Assembly (NCBI GenBank): GCA_025506515.1
Contig: CM046443.1
Location: 47,171,735 to 47,235,734 of the forward strand
Direction of reading: 5' to 3'
Length of the DNA: 64,000 nucleotides
From: Flaveria trinervia
Taxonomy: Eukaryota > Streptophyta > Magnoliopsida > Asterales > Asteraceae
The notes under the pieces: generated by a model
The model's input: the letters and a program-made list of their open reading frames with translations, nothing else
What the model was told of the DNA's origin: nothing
Database searches by the model: none
Made by a program: the position numbers and the translations under genes
Shown: one piece after another, positions 53,284 to 64,000 of the stretch
How positions within the stretch are numbered: the first letter of the stretch is position 1
Layout of the letters: every line of letters begins with the position of its first letter

Positions 53284-55117
53284 TGTAAGGCCCCGTTCCC
53301 GGGACGCTTACAGCTGGGTTCTCATCGCACATAAAACATATAATTACATTTGTGTTTCATAAATCACAGCGGAAAACTAAAACAATCTTTCATTTCCATG
53401 TAAATGCTTTTGCAAATTAATACAACATTCATTACAAAATAGCTTGTTTGCGTTACAATGCAAAAACATTAATCAAAAGAATGCCATCCCCAAAAGAGCT
53501 GAGTAGTCGCCCGTGCCATCTTCAGCAACCATTACCTGCCAACTGGAAACACATCAAAGTCAGCGTTGCTGAGTGAGTTCTAGTTTTATAAATAAAACAT
53601 ACTTTACTTTCACATATAACCGTTCGTTACTTTTACATGATCACACATCGTACGTACACATAGATAATATCATTATTATCTTCTTCATTCTTCCATTCGT
53701 TCATTATGACTTTACTTGCGCGTCGAACATCATCCATACCAATACCATGTGCTACACCCCGGTTAGTCGTAGCTACCGGGCCGAAGTCAACAAATGAACA
53801 GCTAAACGATGCCACGGTACTAGGAGTAACCATCAGTCTTAGCTACTGGGCCGAAGTCAAAATGAACAGCTAAACGTATGCCACAGTACTAGGGGTGAGC
53901 GGTAGAGGTTCTACATTCAGGGTCAATCACAAAGAAGGACCCGTTATCCGATGTGTGCAAGACGTTTCATTCGTTCATTCATACATGCATTCATTCATCA
54001 TGTTCCTCTTCTTTATCTTTCACTTTACGTTACATAATACTTCGTTCATTCATCATAATAGGTAAAGCCATAGGAAAGATAGTAAACATCATATTAAGGG
54101 AACATTAACTACATCAACATCACGTCATACAGGGCAGCATCATACATACATCATACAACATCATCACCCTCATCATGTCCAACATGCTTTCTAAGACCTC
54201 GATCGTCACCTTAAAAACTCTTATGGGAACCTTTACATCAAAACTTACATCTGCACTTTCCCCCGAAAGTCAGAAGTCAATCTACACCTTCCTCGGGTAC
54301 AACAGCCCTTTCGGGCGTATGGACACCCTTTAGTCGCATTGCCTCCATGCGACTGAACATCATGCGAATGAACTAATACGGATGAACACCTATGCGAATG
54401 GACATCCAGTCGTGCGAATGGACAATGCGGATGAACACCTATGCGACTGGACCTTCAGTCGTGCGAATGGACGTTCAGTCGCATGACCCCATGCGACTGG
54501 CCCTCCAGTCGTGCGAATGAACCCCAATCGCACCCTAACCGCCGTATGGCCTCCAGTCGGTCGCCTAGCCCGAACTGATGCAGAATGCAGTTCAACCTGA
54601 CTGCAGCCGAGGGTTTTCGGCCTCCAAACTCATCTATACCCATTTTAAGCCTAATCGACCATCCTAAACCTTAGGGATGCATACCATAACATTATTCAAG
54701 CACAACCAAGCAAGAAATCAGCCCCAAACGGGTCCTACACATACATACACGCATACATACGGGTTTTCACCCAAAAACACGAAAAAGGGTTTTAGATGGT
54801 TCCAGCCCCAAAATCATTCAAAAACATGTAAAAGAGGGGTCCTAGAACTCACCTAAACGAGCACAACGACAAGAGCTTCGATTTAGCTTGCTCCACGACG
54901 ATTTTGGCGACCCGAACCAACCCGAACCAACACTTTTTCCTCTTTTTCTCTTCTCTCTCTTTCTCTTCTTCTCTCTTCTCCCTTTTCTTTGCTCTTCTCC
55001 CTTTTCTTTTTCTCTTCTTTCTCTCTTCTCCTTTTCTTTGGCTGATTGGTCCCTTGACTTTGGACTTTATTTTCTTTCTTTTTCACACGGCTTCAAATAT
55101 AATATTCGGGCGTTACA
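53284..55117 (-). repeat. 5' LTR of Gypsy-1, promoter segment deleted
   Basis: 1,834 bp. Compared with the 3' LTR it lacks about 81 bp, equivalent to 48138-48218, at about 55047, and this segment holds the TATA box. It also has an expanded CT-rich tract (54945-55040). It carries the motif array at 54310-54570 and the duplicated block at 53770-53885. Confidence 0.9.
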
Positions 55118-55122
55118 TTTCT

Positions 55123-55759
55123 AAGGCATTCTAGGCGCATGAGCCTTATTAGGCGCATGAACCTTCTACTCAACATGTTTCTAGGATATTTTCAAACCCA
55201 AACATGAAGCCTATTTGTTCTAAGCTTACCAAGGTCATTCTAAGCTGAACAACATAATAACACCTAAGGAACATCATCAAACAGGCATAATACATACGGG
55301 TATACATACATAAACATTGTAAAATCGTTTAAATACATTTCAGCCCCAAAGAGTTTAAAACAAGTAAAACTAGGGTCTAGAAACTCACCTGGTGCAACTT
55401 TGGGTGCATCTTCCTTCTAACCCGTATGCGAATGAGCTCTAACACCTAGAACCCCCCAACACACACACACAAAAACACACACCAAACACAAAAGCATATA
55501 ACCGAGACAAAACCATCATAAACACTTAAAACCCATGAATTCTTACCTTGATTCAGCCTCTTCTTCTTCTTCTTCAACCCGTAGATTCTTTGCCCCTCTC
55601 TCTAATCCGATGGAAAAGGTGATGTGAAGAGAGAGGGGCGGCCATGCCCACCTTTACACTAACTTTTTGTACTTTTGCCCCCTTTTACATTTTTAACCCC
55701 CTCAACTTGGGTTATTGATGTTCCTTCTTTATTTTACTTAAATAATAACCGGTGTTACA
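55123..55759 (-). repeat. G2 3' LTR, piece 3
   Basis: It matches 59769-60404 of the 5' LTR (AAGGCATTCTAGGCGCATGA onward) and ends GGTGTTACA at 55759. Together with pieces 1 and 2 this makes one LTR spread over 28.7 kb. Confidence 0.9.
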
Positions 55760-56819
55760 AGTTCACCCCCTTGTATAGGTTCATCCCCGAAACCTGTTAT
55801 TCCTCAAACAGATGAGGATAATGCTGCCTCATCTCCTCCTTTGTCTCCCATGTAGATTCAGATCCCTTTCTGTGCTTCCACTACACACGCACAAGGGGAA
55901 CCACTTTCTTCCTCAACCTCTTCTCTTTACGATCGATGATTGCCACCAGTTGCTCTACATAATTTACCGTTCATCTACTTTAATGTTTTCCAGTGGTACA
56001 ACCATGTCTTTATCAACTAAGGACTTCCTCAAATGGGATACATGGAATGTGGGATGGATTCCACTTATCTCATCTGGCAATTCAAGTCGATAGGCCACCT
56101 CCCCTACTCGTACGAAGATTCAGAAAGGTCCTATGTATCTCGGACTTAGCTTACCTTGTTTCTTGAATCGGATGATCCCCTTCCAAGGTGAGACCTTCAA
56201 CATAACCTGGTCACCCACCTGGAACTCAATTGGTCTGCGTCGTTAATCGGCATACGACTTTTGTCTATCTTTGGCTGCCTTCATGAAGGCTTTAATCTTC
56301 TTAAGCTTCTCCGTCGTAGCCTCGATTACCTCGAAACTCTCCAATCCTTCTGACCAATATCACCCCAACAAACTGGTGTTCTGCATCTTCTGCCGTATAG
56401 CATCTCATATGGTGGCATACCAATGCTGGCATGATAGCTGTTGTTGTATGAGAATTCAGCTAACGGTAGGTGGTCATCCCAACTTCCCCCAAAATCAATC
56501 ACACATGCCCGAAGCATGTCTTCCAAAGTCTGAATGGTCCTTTCTGACTGACCATCAGTTTGGGGATGATAAGCCGTGCTAATATGTAACCTCGTCCCCA
56601 TGGCATCGTGGAATTTCTTCCAATATTTAGATGTAAACTGGGTGTCACGATCAGACACAATAGACACTGGCACACCATGACGAGTTACAATTTCCCTGAT
56701 GAATAGGTCAGCCAACCTCTCAGATGAATATGTCTCGCGGATTGGTAGAAAATGAGCACTCTCTGTCAGATGGTCAACAATCACTCATATGACATCGTAC
56801 CCTTTCGAAGTACGCGGCA
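55760..56819 (-). pseudogene. G2 integrase (broken)
   Basis: The frame 56784-56326 has FLPIRETYSSERLADLFIRE, SIVSDRDTQFTSKYWKKF and YHPQTDGQSERTIQTLEDML (second Asp and Glu; the first Asp is in MIVDHLTE). FSYNNSYHASIGMPPYEMLY follows. The C-terminal part toward 55780 is broken but matches the Gypsy-1 chromodomain-like end. A polypurine run (AAGGGGGTGAACTTG, minus) lies at 55760-55775. Confidence 0.85.
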
Positions 56820-56968
56820 ACATCAGAATAAACCACCACATCTTTACTTCCATCGGGTAATGATAGAACAGGAGCTTGAGGCAACCTTTCCTTCAGTTCA
56901 TCAAACACCTTTTCTTGAGCTTGACCCCATATAAACTTTACATCTTTTCTTGAGCTTGACCGCCATAG
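56820..56968 (-). pseudogene. G2 RNase H scrap at a deletion junction
   Basis: About 125 bp match Gypsy-1 50135-50260 (SLPDGSKDVVVYSD-type reading). It is joined directly to integrase on one side and to gag on the other, so protease, RT and most of RNase H are deleted. CTTTTCTTGAGCTTGACC is repeated at 56909-56926 and 56944-56961, filler-like. Confidence 0.8.
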
Positions 56969-58123
56969 TTATAGCACTTCAGCGCCTACAGTCTCTAGCG
57001 ATGTGGCCAAGCTTGCCACACCTGAAGCATACATTCATTCCCATCCTGCACTCGCTGGTATGCTCCCTTCCACATCTGCCACACTTTTTCAGCCCTGATC
57101 TTGACGACACCCCACGGTCATCCACCTTCATCTTCTTGTTGTTTGGAGTGAAACCACCACATCCAAACCTCTTCCTATTCCAGTTCTTACCATCCCCACT
57201 CATCTTCTTCACCTCCACCATAGTTTCCCCTCGCTCATCATACAATCTACCCGCCAAATCCACTACCGATCGAAAGGTACCTGGCTGAACAGCAATCAGG
57301 TGCCTGCGAATGTCAGCCAGCAGTCCCTGGATGAACATCTGATCTTCCTTGACACCGGCATCACCTGATCTAGCACCAGCCTCGCCATCTCGTTGAATTT
57401 AGTGGTGTACTGCTGGTGGGTCATGGTTCCCGCTTCAATTTGCAAGAACTCCCTCTTGATTTTATCGAGTTCCCTGTGAGGACAGAATTCCTCGATCACC
57501 AATTGCTTAAACTCCTTCCATTGCATTTTCTCGATGGCTCTGGCACCCTTAGCTTGGACAATATTGTCCCACCAACACAGCGCTAAATCAACGAAAGAGT
57601 GAGTTGCGAACTTCACCTTCTGGTCCTCGCGGCACTCATTGATCTCCAAGACTGCCTCCATCTCCCTCACCCAGCGGTGAGCGGCAGCAGCATTGCCATT
57701 GCCATCGAAATTCAGGGGCTTACACCTTTGGAACGCCCCATAACTACACCCTCTGGTCACTACCCCCACTACATCATCCTCCTCCTCACTAGACAACACA
57801 GTCTCAGGCTCCGGTTGTTCCTCCTCCCCTTTGCTTCCCTTGCCCGTTGATCCCTTTCTATTCTCCTTCTCCTTCCTCTACTTGCTTCTCACAGCCCTGA
57901 TGACTTTAGTCACCACAGATGGTAAGACTGTCTGCATGACCTGGTGTACCTCATTAGCAATTGCCTCCCTAGCTGAGGCATTCAAGCAAGCATTCTCATT
58001 CTCTTCGCTCTGGCCATGAACCTCAGGGTTCTTATGGGTCGTCTCAAGAGCCTTAGCACTACTCCTAGTCACAAATGGACGGCCTCCAACTCTAGGAGTC
58101 TTGGAAGATTTCTGTCCAGCCAT
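56969..58123 (-). pseudogene. G2 gag
   Basis: The ATG at 58123 (MAGQKSSKTPRVGGRPFVTR). EVHQVMQTVLPSVVTKVIRA follows, then after shifts the frame 57799-57296 (FQRCKPLNFDGNGNAAAAHR, ALCWWDNIVQAKGARAIEKM, FCPHRELDKIKREFLQIEAG). The frame 57338-56979 ends with CGRCGREHTSECRMGMNVCF and CFRCGKLGHIARDC. Close relative of Gypsy-1 gag. Confidence 0.9.
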
Positions 58124-58461
58124 CGTCTAACACACTATAAGATTCAAACACCAACACAGTCATTCAGGTAATAACTCAGTTTTGTCAAGTATAGTAAGTC
58201 CCTAATTACAGTGGCCAGTTGTGATTAGCCACTTACTTTACTCTTCATACCCCAAGCATTTTCTATCCTGACTTAACCACTATCTAAATCTACTAAGAGC
58301 ACATAAATCACATAACATGCGCACGTAATGCCGAATAACATTAAAGAAAATACCTGATGGCATGTAGCTACTCGGGCTGACATCCCTCCACTTGTCCCAT
58401 TTTCAGTTTAAGTTTAGGTTTCTTTTTTCTAACTTATTTAACCCAATTCTCTTAAAATTTG

Positions 58462-58475
58462 GCTCTGATACCAAC
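58462..58475 (-). promoter_or_regulatory. Primer binding site of G2
   Basis: TTGGTATCAGAGCC on the minus strand, beside the 5' LTR end. Confidence 0.95.
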
Positions 58476-58476
58476 T

Positions 58477-60404
58477 TGTAAGGCCCCGTTCCTGGAGAGT
58501 TCACAGTTGGTCATTCACAGCATTAAATACATTAAACATTATATATTTACAAGCTTAAGCGGTGGAATTATTTTAACAAAAGTCATTCATTTCATTAAAA
58601 ACACTGTTGTTGAGCAATACACTATTGTTTAACCGAATACAAAAGAATTGTTTAATTGCATTACAAAACAACAGCAATAACAAGTATGAATGGATGTCAG
58701 TCTTTTCCGTGCGAGTAGCTTCACCCTCGTGCCATCCTCAGCAATGTTTACCTGCCAACTGAAAATGTATAAAAGTTAGCATTGCTGAGTGAGTTCTAGT
58801 TTTAAAAGTAATAAAATGCTTTCTGTAAGGTATACATATGAAAATACTCTTTTTATGAAATTTCATCTCTTTATACGTGAGCACGCATTAACTATACAAC
58901 CAGATAATGCTTCTTATCTTTAATGTATGCCTTGTTTATTCTATACTCTTTTATCTTTATCTTTCACTGTCTATGTGGACCAATGAGCAATACCCTAAAC
59001 TATATGCGCAGAGGAAACTGGTGCTGGGCCCTCTGGTACCCCAATGGGCATTGATTACTGTATACAAGGCCGGCCCAATCACCTAGGGTATGCTGCAAAG
59101 GTCCGCTAATCTCAATTGACTGGCCCCGTGTGCATAATAGGGTAGCTAACCCACATCACAGTTAAGCTAATGACAACATGGTCGTGCACCTCCTATAAGC
59201 TTGCAAGACTTGTTAACATTTTATTTAAGTTCCACTTCTCTTCTTCATTGCTCTTTCGCTTTATTATCATTAGTTATACTTTACATTACGATAATAAACA
59301 CACCACGTAAAGTTATACACTAATAGTAATAATAATAATACGGAACAATCATAATCATGCATAAAACCAAGCATTAATAAGCCCTAGTCAAACCTTGGTC
59401 AAAACCCTAATAGCACAGACTCCCAAAATTTTGTAATAAATTCTAAGTGTTTAGGCGCACCAATACTATTTGGGCGCATGAGCCTTGTTTGGGCGCTTCA
59501 TCACTATGCAGGCGCATCAGCCAACACTTAACCGCTTTAACACGTAGGCGCATGAACCATTCAGGTGCATGAACTATTCGGGCGTATGGTCCATTCGGAC
59601 GCATGGACACTTAGGCGCATGGCCATTTGGACGCATGAACACTTAGACGCATGGCCATCTGGACGCATCAACACTATCGGGGCGCATGGCCCTACACTTA
59701 GTCGTTTGATTACAAATTCTAGGCGCATAAACCACTGTTCATGCGCATGAGTTACACTTAAAACATTTCTAAGGCATTCCAGGTGCATGAACCTTCTCCT
59801 CAACATGTTTCTAGGATATTTTCTAACCCAAACATGAAGCCTATTTGTTCTAAGCTTACCAAGGTCATTCTAAGCATGAACAACATAATAACACCTAAGG
59901 AACATCATCAAACATGCATAATACATACGGGTATACATACATAAACATTGTAAAAATGTTTAAATACATTTTCAGCCCCAAAGAGTTTAAAACAAGTAAA
60001 ACCGGGGTCTAGAAACTCACCTGGTGCAACTTTGGGTGCATCTTCCTTCTAACCCGTATGCGAATGAGCTCTAACACCTAGAAACCCACCAAACACACAC
60101 ACACGAACACACACACAAACACATAAGCATATAACCGAGACAAAACCCATCATAAACACTTAAAACCCATGAATCCTTACCTTAAATTCAGCATCTTCTT
60201 CTTCTTCTTCAAACCCGTAGATTCTCTGCCCCCCCTCTCTCTAATCCGATGGAAAAGGTGATGTAAAGAGATGATGGGCGGCCATGCCCACCTTTACACT
60301 AACTTTTTGTACTTTTGTCCCCCATTTACATTTTTAACCCCTCAACTTAGGTTTATTGATGTTTCCTTTGTTTATTTACTTTAATAAAATAACCAGGTGT
60401 TACA
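58477..60404 (-). repeat. 5' LTR of G2
   Basis: 1,928 bp, minus strand TGTAACACCTGGTTATTTTA (60404) to CAGGAACGGGGCCTTACA (58477). It is uninterrupted and therefore records the empty sites for Copia-B (about 59404) and Gypsy-1 (about 59764). It carries the GGCGCATGAAC/TTCGGACGCATGG array at 59450-59790. Confidence 0.9.
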
Positions 60405-60795
60405 CTCATGTTTTATTTTTAAAGGTTTTATAGTCTAAACCTAATTTCAGAAAATATTTAAAATGTATAAAAATTATTATTATAAATTCCAAATATTTTT
60501 CAAAAGCTTCCAAAATATTTTTATTGATAAGACATTTTAACAAAGCTTGTTTGAATAATTTTTAATAAAATGGATTGAAAATAATAATTAATAAATTATT
60601 ATTGGTTCAAATATCCCTTTTCAATTAATTTTTTATATAGTAATAAACTTTTAGTTATAAAAAAATAATTATTTAAACTTTTTATATAACCTTTTTCCTT
60701 ATTATAATTGTTTCTTTTCACAACTTTGAATAAAATATAAATATATATTTTTTAAGAAAATATAATATTTCTCCAATTGTTTAAATATAATTATT
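60405..60795. other. AT-rich spacer
   Basis: Very AT-rich DNA with no open frame or repeat boundary that I can support. It lies between the G2 5' LTR and the G3 LTR. Confidence 0.6.
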
Positions 60796-61654
60796 TGACA
60801 AGCCCCAAATTCGACTTAAAACCCTAGTCCTCGTTATTCGTTAAACTCATTACAATAAAACTTAAATCTTGTAAATATATATAATTAGGTACCTTGTGAA
60901 GAACTACGTTGGAACGTTGATTATTATATTTCTTATTAAGCGTCAATTATATATTGATCATGTGAGTATTTCTATACCTTCTTTTTATATTTTCACACTT
61001 TGGGGTGAAACATGTTACTTTATAATCGTTGCACTTGTAAACGTTTGATTCTTGTAAACTTATGGCAATTCACTTATATGTTGTGGTTAGTTGAACTTTG
61101 TAGCTACCATGTAATGTCGAATATATGTATAATCATTAACTATTGCTAGCCTGGCGACGTCATAGATCTATGGGTCTGACAAGCCTCCTTGGTTAATCTA
61201 AGTACACTTGGCTAATCGTATATACTTGTAAACGTTTGAGACTTGTAAAAATCTGTCAAGGTTTGATTGTGCATTTTGTCTTACATCCCTAGTTACTTTT
61301 TTCTCTAACTTATACATGAATTGCTATCTTTTATATACGTATGTATTGAAAACTATGGAAATCTCACCAACATTATTGTTGACCTTTTATTTTTAACTTG
61401 TTTCAGGAAATGCTCAACTTTGATTGCTACTTTTGAAGCTTATTCACACCTAGGAATGGACCAAGATAAATAAATGGATGAGCTTGAAATAATACTTTTG
61501 TGCTTGTTAATTTCTTTTTTTGAGACTTATGTTTGTAATGTAACCTTTGAAACTTATGAATAATATATTTGGATTTAATAATAGCGTTATGTGGCTGTGA
61601 ACGATCTTAACTCTCACACCTCGACATTTCCGCCGTCAAGGTTGGGGTGTGACA
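60796..61654 (+). repeat. 5' LTR of Gypsy G3
   Basis: The end is firm: GGTTGGGGTGTGACA at 61654, two bases before the primer site. The start is inferred at TGACAAGCCCCAAATTCGAC because it mirrors the reverse complement of the end (TGTCACACCCCAACC). The length would be 859 bp. No partner LTR is in the window. Confidence 0.65.
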
Positions 61655-61656
61655 GA

Positions 61657-61670
61657 TTGGTATCAGAGCC
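61657..61670 (+). promoter_or_regulatory. Primer binding site of G3
   Basis: TTGGTATCAGAGCC, initiator-Met tRNA type. Confidence 0.95.
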
Positions 61671-62331
61671 TATAACTATAGGGATTTAGGTTATTAGAAA
61701 TGGTGACCTAGACTATAGCGTATGTATAAACCTCATAGAATCATAATTCTATCTTGTAAATTATATGGTTTGCATGCTACATAATGCTATGCCTTCTTAT
61801 GTGCAATTTGATGCCTTAGCATAGGATAGCCTAAACATTGTTACTTGTCTCCATAAACTTAACTTTGACTCTTTGACTCTCCCCAAACATGAAACCTCTT
61901 AATCTTACTCTCGACGACACGTGGAATCGTATGCAGCTTATGACTTGGATCTTTAGACTTTATGTCTAATCTATATAAATCTCATCAAGGTTTTGATTTC
62001 ATGAACCTAACGAATATTGTGTGACACATAGACACCTGTATCCTAGATTTCCTGGCAAAAGGCCTTTCGGCTAAGGCAAGCATTTCGCATAAATCCTACG
62101 GGACTAGTCATGCTTACCTGGGGATTTCTGGGATGAGTGATAAACTATGGTCAATATACACAAGTTTTTAAGGTAAATGGGTCAATTCACCTTGACGTGT
62201 CAACATTTCCAAATGGTAATGCGTTACCAAATGGAATCATTCCATGTACCTTACAACTCTTAGCTTATTCTTGTTTAAACTACCATCCTTTGTTATCCTC
62301 ATTCCCGTAACTAACTCATTTTGTATCCAGC
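61671..62331 (+). other. G3 leader
   Basis: About 660 bp of untranslated leader between primer site and gag. There is no supported ORF. Confidence 0.6.
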
Positions 62332-63538
62332 ATGTCCCGTCATCATAGAAAGTGAGGAAGTTCCAACCGCAAGCTTGCAGCATTGATCGCCCGACAAATG
62401 GCTGCTGTGCTCCCATCCATGGTTGCTGAACTTAATAGCACCCTAATGGCTAATAGCAATAACAACACCAATGGGAACAATACCGGTGCTCATGGAGAGA
62501 ATAACAACAATCAACATGGAAACAATCGTACTTGCACTTTCAAACACTTCAACTCGTGTAAACCCACTAATTTTAGTGGAAAATAAGGAGCCACTGGACT
62601 TCTCGAGTGGTTTGAAAGCATGGAGAACACGTTCATTGTTAATGAGTGCCCTGACGAGTTCAAGGTTCACTATGCTACAAGTGTCCTTCAACAACGGGCA
62701 CTCACATGGTGGAATAGTGAAAAGAGAAACCGTGGGGCTGAGGTTGCTTTGGCGTTGCCCTGGGAGGAATTTAAGGATATCATGATTCAAATGTTTTGCT
62801 CGAGGAGCGAGTTGAAAAAGCTAGAGGAGGAGTTCTAGAACCTCAAACAAGATGGTAGGAATCATTTGGCTTATTCCACCCGGCATCATGAGTTGAGTAT
62901 GCTCCTACCACACATGGTGGACATCGTGCCCCGTAACATTGAGAAATTTATCAAGGGGGTGCCACCTCAAATTCAAGATGCCATGGTGGGTAGTAGGCCC
63001 ACAACTTTGGAGGAGGCAATCACTATCACAGCATAGCTCACCGAGAATCACATTAGAGCTGGCACTATGTCGGCAAAAGGTTCCAAGTCTACTGTGAAGG
63101 TGAAACCCGAGGCAACAAAGGAGGTAAGGGCCGAGTCATCTTCCCAAAACAAGAAGCGTAAGTTCACCCTGACACGCAACTACGTTGTGACCACCCCAAA
63201 TGCTCCTAAAAAACAAATGGTGGTTGCAAATCAAGCTCCCATGGCTAGAGCTTATGCTGGCCCACATCCTATGTTTAACACGTGCAAGTACCATCACGCG
63301 AGCAACTTTCCATGCCGAGTCTGCTCGTTGTGTGGAAAGTATGGGCATTTGGTGGCTACTTGTCTTCGTGCACCAAACAACACTGCAATGCTTACCAACT
63401 GAACCTGTTATAACTCTGGCGATCCTGGTCATATTCGTCCGCAATGTCCTCGCAATGCGGGAACTGTGCCACCGGCTCGTGGAAGGGCTTTCAACATCAA
63501 TGCCAACCAAGCACAAGACAACAACAAAGTGGTGAATG
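62332..63538 (+). pseudogene. Gypsy G3 gag
   Basis: The ATG at 62332 opens a single frame through gag with in-frame stops at 62353, 62584, 62836, 63034 and 63400, all point changes and not frameshifts. The core has FKHFNSCKPTNFSGK, LLEWFESMENTFIVNECPDE, LQQRALTWWNSEKRNRG and LPWEEFKDIMIQMFCSRSEL. Knuckles: CSLCGKYGHLVATC is intact, while CYNSGDPGHIRPQC has Ser in place of the second Cys. RGRAFNINANQAQDNNKVVN leads to the protease. It resembles the gag type common in Asteraceae Gypsy annotations. Confidence 0.9.
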
Positions 63539-63629
63539 GTACGTCGTTGAACTCCTTTTAAATCGTTTCTTGCCTTGTAGAAATTGCTATCTGTGTTCAT
63601 CATACCAATAATGGGTTATTCCCAAACAG
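63539..63629 (+). other. Intron-like 91-bp insert between G3 gag and protease
   Basis: It begins GTACGT after ...AATG and ends CCAAACAG before GTATGT. It contains stops, and its length (30 codons plus one base) shifts the frame. Excising it GT-to-AG puts gag and protease in one frame. A similar GGTA(C/T)G at each edge could also be a target duplication of a small insertion. Confidence 0.5.
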
Positions 63630-64000
63630 GTATGTATCTTGTAAATAGTCATTATGCATCTGTATTGTTTGATTCGGGTGCGGATAGGAGTTTCGTGTCC
63701 TTGGAATTCGAGCCTATACTTTCTAAACCGCGTGTTAATCTGGAAAGATCCTGCACAGTCAAAGTCGCTGATGGAAAATCTATCGTCGTTAACGTCGTAA
63801 TACGCAATTGCGCCTTGAGCCTTAACGAACATGAGTTCTCCATCGACCTCATTCCTATGCAACTGGGAAGCTTTGATTTTATTATCGGCATAGATTGGTT
63901 AGCCAAACATCATGCAGAAACTCTGTGGTTTGAGAAGTGCATCTGAATTCCTTACCGACTGGTGATACTTTGAAAGTCTTTGGGGAGAAATCATCCCAAG
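63630..64000 (+). pseudogene. Gypsy G3 aspartic protease, start
   Basis: YLVNSHYASVLFDSGADRSF has the active-site DSG. FSIDLIPMQLGSFDFIIGID with WLAKHHAE (the second-half motif) follows. A stop or frameshift comes at about 63945, after which LPTGDTLKVFGEKSSQ is readable in another frame. RT would follow beyond the window. Confidence 0.9.

Larger units (their letters stand above)
46413..55117 (-). mobile_element. Gypsy-1, chromovirus-like element nested in G2
   Basis: Full length 8.7 kb with LTRs 46413-48292 and 53284-55117. Perfect TTTCT duplications lie at 46408-46412 and 55118-55122. Internal order on the minus strand is primer site, gag with two knuckles, protease, RT, RNase H, integrase and a chromodomain-like end, which is Ty3/Gypsy order. 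The C-terminal RVQWKHRKGSESTWETEEEM suggests the Tekay/Del group of chromoviruses. Several frameshifts and a 5' LTR promoter deletion make it inactive. Confidence 0.95.
27050..60404 (-). mobile_element. Gypsy element G2, internally deleted and split by two insertions
   Basis: Own sequence is in pieces. The 3' LTR is 27050-27209, 45832-46412 and 55123-55759; the internal part is 55760-58476; the 5' LTR is 58477-60404. Continuity is shown by the intact 5' LTR, which reads across both insertion points (AAACCCTAATAG at about 59404 and ACATTTCTAAGGC at about 59764). Coding content is reduced to gag, a scrap of RNase H and integrase. The 3' LTR lacks its outer end at 27050, so no target duplication can be shown. 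Confidence 0.85.

Noticed and set aside
54883..55086. Lys/Glu/Arg-rich minus-strand open frame
   Set aside because: Product of the CT-rich tract in the Gypsy-1 5' LTR; no start context or domain.

Overview
This window is plant nuclear DNA made almost entirely of LTR retrotransposons. It holds one recognisable host gene. The long interrupted Ty1/Copia and Ty3/Gypsy elements, the initiator-Met tRNA primer sites, the AT-rich spacer DNA and a five-exon nuclear gene for a mitochondrial ribosomal protein all point to a dicot. The extra post-pol ORFs and gag/protease types resemble retroelement proteins I associate with Asteraceae (Tanacetum, Artemisia and relatives). The family assignment is inference, and nothing here fixes the species.

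Layout. (1) 1-17290 holds three damaged copies of one Copia family, called Copia-A here. Copy Y (13187-17290, minus) is cut in RNase H by the 5' LTR of copy X (13186 down to 10425, continuing at 3221 down to 1, minus). X is in turn broken in gag by copy Z (3222-10424, plus), which lacks its own 5' half but keeps RNase H, a long extra-ORF region and its 3' LTR. (2) 17291-27049 is the host island. It has a telomere-like stretch, the mitochondrial uL3 gene (18085-20100, 315 aa in five exons), a probable TIR transposon carrying a solo Gypsy LTR (21526-23456, target duplication ATGTT), AT-rich repeats and an LTR-like fragment. (3) 27050-60404 is one old Gypsy element, G2 (minus). Its 3' LTR is split into three pieces by Copia-B (27210-45826, target duplication ACCCT) and Gypsy-1 (46413-55117, target duplication TTTCT). 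Copia-B is itself split in gag by Copia-C (29197-37212, target duplication ATAGT). (4) 60796-64000 is the 5' part of a third Gypsy element, G3 (plus), with LTR, primer site, gag and protease. It runs off the window.

Biology of interest. Copia-A copy Z and Copia-B are large Sirevirus-like elements with a multi-kilobase coding region after pol. That region is related between the two families and includes a shared YPRFL motif. In both, it is preceded by a dense array of short family-specific palindromes and a TATA-like box. The same motif type lies upstream of the TATA box in their LTRs, which suggests a second, internal promoter for the extra ORF. The Copia-A motif (core CAGTCGTGCGAATGA) also occurs in the unrelated Gypsy LTRs here.

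No retroelement polyprotein in the window is intact: every one has stops, frameshifts or deletions. Copia-B lacks protease and integrase, Gypsy-1 has lost the TATA segment of its 5' LTR, and Copia-C has lost its polypurine tract. Domain calls come from reading motifs by eye. No alignment or database search was run.
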